In this document: positions 12,043-13,929 of the stretch, piece after piece
How the letters are laid out: each line of letters opens with the position of its first letter
Position numbering within the stretch: the stretch's first letter is position 1
NCBI GenBank assembly: GCA_937859855.1
Contig: CALMAR010000508.1
Location: forward strand, 5,788 to 19,716
DNA from: an uncultured Kineosporia sp.
GTDB lineage: Bacteria; Actinomycetota; Actinomycetes; Actinomycetales; Kineosporiaceae
Reading direction: 5' to 3'
DNA length: 13,929 bases
Notes under the pieces: model-generated
Told to the model about the DNA's origin: nothing
Seen by the model: the letters and a program-made list of their open reading frames with translations, nothing else
Databases searched by the model: none
Program-made: the position numbers and the translations under genes

Positions 12043-13671
12043 CTAGGGCTGGGCGAGCTCGAATTCTTCCTCACTGGTGAACTCGGCGACCTGCTCGTTG
12101 CCGTCGGCGTCCCGGTAGTAGAGGCGGGCGACCACGTTCTCGTCGCCCTCCTCCACGGCGGTCACGGTGACCGGGGCCTGGTCCAGGAGGATGCGTGGCG
12201 TGCTCCCGTCGCGGAGGGCGGCCGCCAGGTCGTCGAAGCTGACGTATTCGGCTTGGACCTCGCGGCGGGCCTTGTGTCCCGCCGGCTGGGCCGCGTTGAT
12301 CCGGGCGGTCAGGTCGGTCAGGAATGTCTCCGCGTCCGCGGTGAACCGGCCTGACGGTAATGGCCTGGGCGCGAAGAACATCTGGACCTCGGGGGCGTCG
12401 GCGTTCTTGGACGGCATGAAGGTTGAGCGGCCCTTGAACTCGCCGGGAACATCGCGGCCGATGTCCGAGGCGCCGAACATCATCTGCGCTCCCTGCTGAG
12501 AGAGCGGGCCCAGGCCGAGGCGGGCGCCGAAGTTGTCGCGGGCTTCGGTGTCACCGAAGAAGCGCGAGGCGGCCTGCTGGAGGGCGGCCACCGAGTGGAC
12601 ACCGCACTCGCGGCCGATCCGGGCCACCGTTGACAGCGCTCCCAGGCCGGGGGCCGTCTTGGGGTCTGAACTGCGGGGGCTGCGGTCCCGGGTGGAGTCC
12701 CACCACTGCTGGACGTCTTCCACCGCCTGGCCGACCTCGTCGGCGAGGACACAGACCGGGGTGAAGCTGGACGGCTCCCGGTCGTTCTCCAGGACCTCCC
12801 GGTACCGGCGGCGGATCAGCGACTCGGCCTTCTCGAACGCGTTGGACATGGACTCGGGGTCGCCGAGGCCGACGCAGATCACTCCGGGGAGGTGCCGGAA
12901 GGAGGCGAAGCTGGTGCCTTTGCCGTCGATGAGGATGAGCTGCCAGCCGCGCAGGAGCAGCCCGTAGACCAGGACGGTCAGGGCGTACGTTTTCCCGGCG
13001 CCGGTCTCTCCGGCGACGATCAGGTGGGGGCTCACCTTCATGTCCCAGGCGACGACGTCGTGGTGTTCGCCCATGCCCAGCGGGATCAGGTATCGCTTGT
13101 TCGTCTTCTGGTCGAGCGGGAAGGGGATGACGACGGGCATCTGGGGGCGGCGGTGGAGGGTGACGCACTTGGTGCGGGTCTCCCAGGTCGGCTTGAATCG
13201 CAGGCCGCCGGTGGTGTGAGCGATGCGGGCGACGAGGTCGGCCCTGCGGTCGGGCTGGTCGTCGCGGAACCCGGGCGGGTAGTTGACGTCGATCCGGGTG
13301 GGGCCGGTGGCGTCGCTGGAGACGACTCTGACGGTGATCGGTGTCTTGGTCTTGAAGGTGGCGTTCAGGTCCTCGGCGATGGTTCCTGGGAGCGGGTCAT
13401 GGACTGGCGGTGTGTCTGCGGTGTCCGTTCCGGGGGTGGACATGTCCGTGTCCGCATGTCCAGCTGGGTGTCTGGGTGTGTGGCTCCGGGCTGTCCAGGT
13501 CAGCATGTCCGCGGTCTGCTGCCAGGTGATGTCCGCTCCGGCCTTGTCGCGCATGGCCGCCTCGACGTCAGCCCTGGGCTTCGAGCCGGGGGAGTCGTCA
13601 GCAGACACTGGGTAGGTGATGGCGCCCGCGAGGGGCCGGACCTTCCAGATCCCGGCCCAGCCCCATTCGGA
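12043..13671 (-). CDS. FtsK/SpoIIIE-type DNA translocase, 5' end missing
   Basis: About 540 residues of an ATPase of the FtsK/SpoIIIE/Tra type remain; its true start is lost at the join with the VgrG fragment. Walker A is GETGAGKT (12988-13011). Walker B-like 'LILIDGKG' (12916-12939) is followed by '[17 protein letters not shown]', and a second acidic motif '[10 protein letters not shown]' comes later. '[20 protein letters not shown]' and 'FGARLGLG' follow, as in the motor domain of actinobacterial plasmid and integrative-element transfer proteins, which pump double-stranded DNA between hyphae or cells. A ribosome site cannot be assigned. Upstream of the motor lie a Thr/Pro/Asp-rich linker and '[14 protein letters not shown]'. 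The C-terminal 60 residues are acidic. No membrane helix is visible in the remaining part. Its presence next to a phage integrase is notable. It could also be a phage-encoded DNA-segregation or packaging helper. Confidence 0.85.
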   Translation of the reverse strand, partial: SEWGWAGIWKVRPLAGAITYPVSADDSPGSKPRADVEAAMRDKAGADITWQQTADMLTWTARSHTPRHPAGHADTDMSTPGTDTADTPPVHDPLPGTIAEDLNATFKTKTPITVRVVSSDATGPTRIDVNYPPGFRDDQPDRRADLVARIAHTTGGLRFKPTWETRTKCVTLHRRPQMPVVIPFPLDQKTNKRYLIPLGMGEHHDVVAWDMKVSPHLIVAGETGAGKTYALTVLVYGLLLRGWQLILIDGKGTSFASFRHLPGVICVGLGDPESMSNAFEKAESLIRRRYREVLENDREPSSFTPVCVLADEVGQAVEDVQQWWDSTRDRSPRSSDPKTAPGLGALSTVARIGRECGVHSVAALQQAASRFFGDTEARDNFGARLGLGPLSQQGAQMMFGASDIGRDVPGEFKGRSTFMPSKNADAPEVQMFFAPRPLPSGRFTADAETFLTDLTARINAAQPAGHKARREVQAEYVSFDDLAAALRDGSTPRILLDQAPVTVTAVEEGDENVVARLYYRDADGNEQVAEFTSEEEFELAQP

Positions 13672-13685
13672 GACGGGCCGCAGAC
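13665..13685. other. Junction between phage translocase gene and VgrG fragment
   Basis: The minus-strand translocase frame keeps a sensible pattern up to about 13665 (SEWGW at 13654-13668), while the plus-strand VgrG pattern begins at 13672. The two genes are on opposite strands with no spacer, promoter or terminator. The bases around GACGGGCCG (13672-13680) may belong to both, as in a microhomology join. It is most likely artificial. Confidence 0.55.
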
Positions 13686-13929
13686 CGCGACGGTGGTCGG
13701 GCCGGCCGGCGAGGAGATCTATACGGACAAGTACGGGCGGGTGAAGGTCCAGTTCCACTGGGACCGGGAAGGCAAGAAGGACGAGAACAGCTCGTGCTGG
13801 GTGCGGGTCGCGCAGCCGTGGGCCGGCAAGGGCTACGGCATGATCGCGCTGCCGCGCGTCGGCCACGAGGTCGTGGTCAGCTTCCTCGACGGCAACCCGG
13901 ATCGCCCGCTGATCACCGGCTCGGTCTAC
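13672..13929 (+). CDS. vgrG: VgrG (type VI secretion spike) fragment, both ends missing
   Basis: An 86-codon plus-strand frame reading [19 protein letters not shown], then [60 protein letters not shown] and LITGSVY. This is the classic OB-fold (gp5-like) core of T6SS VgrG spikes, the tip trimer that punctures target cells: 'GPQTA.VVGP.[20 protein letters not shown]', then '[14 protein letters not shown]...lPRiGqEViV.FleGdPDRPiitG.VyN'. It runs off the right edge, and on the left it begins abruptly beside phage sequence on the other strand. Such T6SS VgrGs are typical of Gram-negative groups, not of Actinobacteria, which supports a foreign origin. The family is certain; the context is not. Confidence 0.92.

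Noticed and set aside
13684..13866. Extension of the translocase frame to an ATG at 13866
   Set aside because: This part is only the reverse reading of the VgrG fragment and is rich in Arg/Pro/Leu; the translocase pattern ends near 13665.
13672..13929. A hybrid phage-T6SS or contractile injection system using this VgrG as its spike
   Set aside because: VgrG is a cut piece facing outward at the window edge, on a different strand and 11 kb from the baseplate genes, and is of Gram-negative type.

Overview
The window looks like part of a temperate contractile-tailed (myovirus-type) phage or prophage of a high-GC actinobacterium. Grounds: very high GC throughout; GTG, TTG and possibly CTG starts; tightly overlapping genes; baseplate proteins of the gp25, J and I types; a Gram-positive lysis cassette; a tyrosine integrase; and an actinobacterial-style FtsK/SpoIIIE translocase. 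Host rank below 'Actinobacteria' cannot be set from the sequence.

Layout. (1) 1-192, minus strand: a coding fragment of the transcription-repair coupling factor Mfd, with no phage connection. (2) 201-4288, plus strand: the distal baseplate module. It holds a small spike/OB-like protein, gp25/W, baseplate J, a structural protein, tail protein I with a tandem C-terminal repeat, and three small beta-rich virion proteins. (3) 4288-7883, plus strand: the lysis module. It has a peptidoglycan-binding plus transglycosylase-like lysin, an acidic linker protein, an M15 peptidase lysin, and a run of small membrane and coiled-coil proteins including a holin-like protein. One of the membrane proteins (6825-7250) carries a pattern resembling the ethylene-receptor sensor domain. 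(4) 7894-7950: a strong hairpin terminator between convergent transcription units. (5) 7983-9730, minus strand: two coupled genes, one for a large secreted Cys-containing protein; this is probably a lysogenic-conversion ('moron') unit. (6) 9834-11431, minus strand: integrase followed by a translationally coupled endonuclease VII-like HNH nuclease. (7) 11598-13671, minus strand: a small hypothetical protein, a mini zinc-ribbon protein and a 5'-truncated FtsK/SpoIIIE-type ATPase, forming the early or transfer region. (8) 13672-13929, plus strand: a fragment of a type VI secretion VgrG.

The structural and lysis genes run rightward and meet the leftward moron, integrase and early genes at the terminator. 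That is the usual layout of actinophage genomes, with lysis next to the integrase. The two end pieces (Mfd and VgrG) are each cut off by the window edge on one side and by an abrupt switch to phage sequence on the other. I read them most simply as chimeric assembly or amplification joins, not as a hybrid T6SS-phage system. The most interesting biological leads are the ETR1-like membrane protein in the lysis region and the pairing of contractile-phage genes with a conjugation-type translocase. No stretch over 300 bases lacks a gene. The gaps at 9731-9833 and 11432-11597 hold no gene that I can support.
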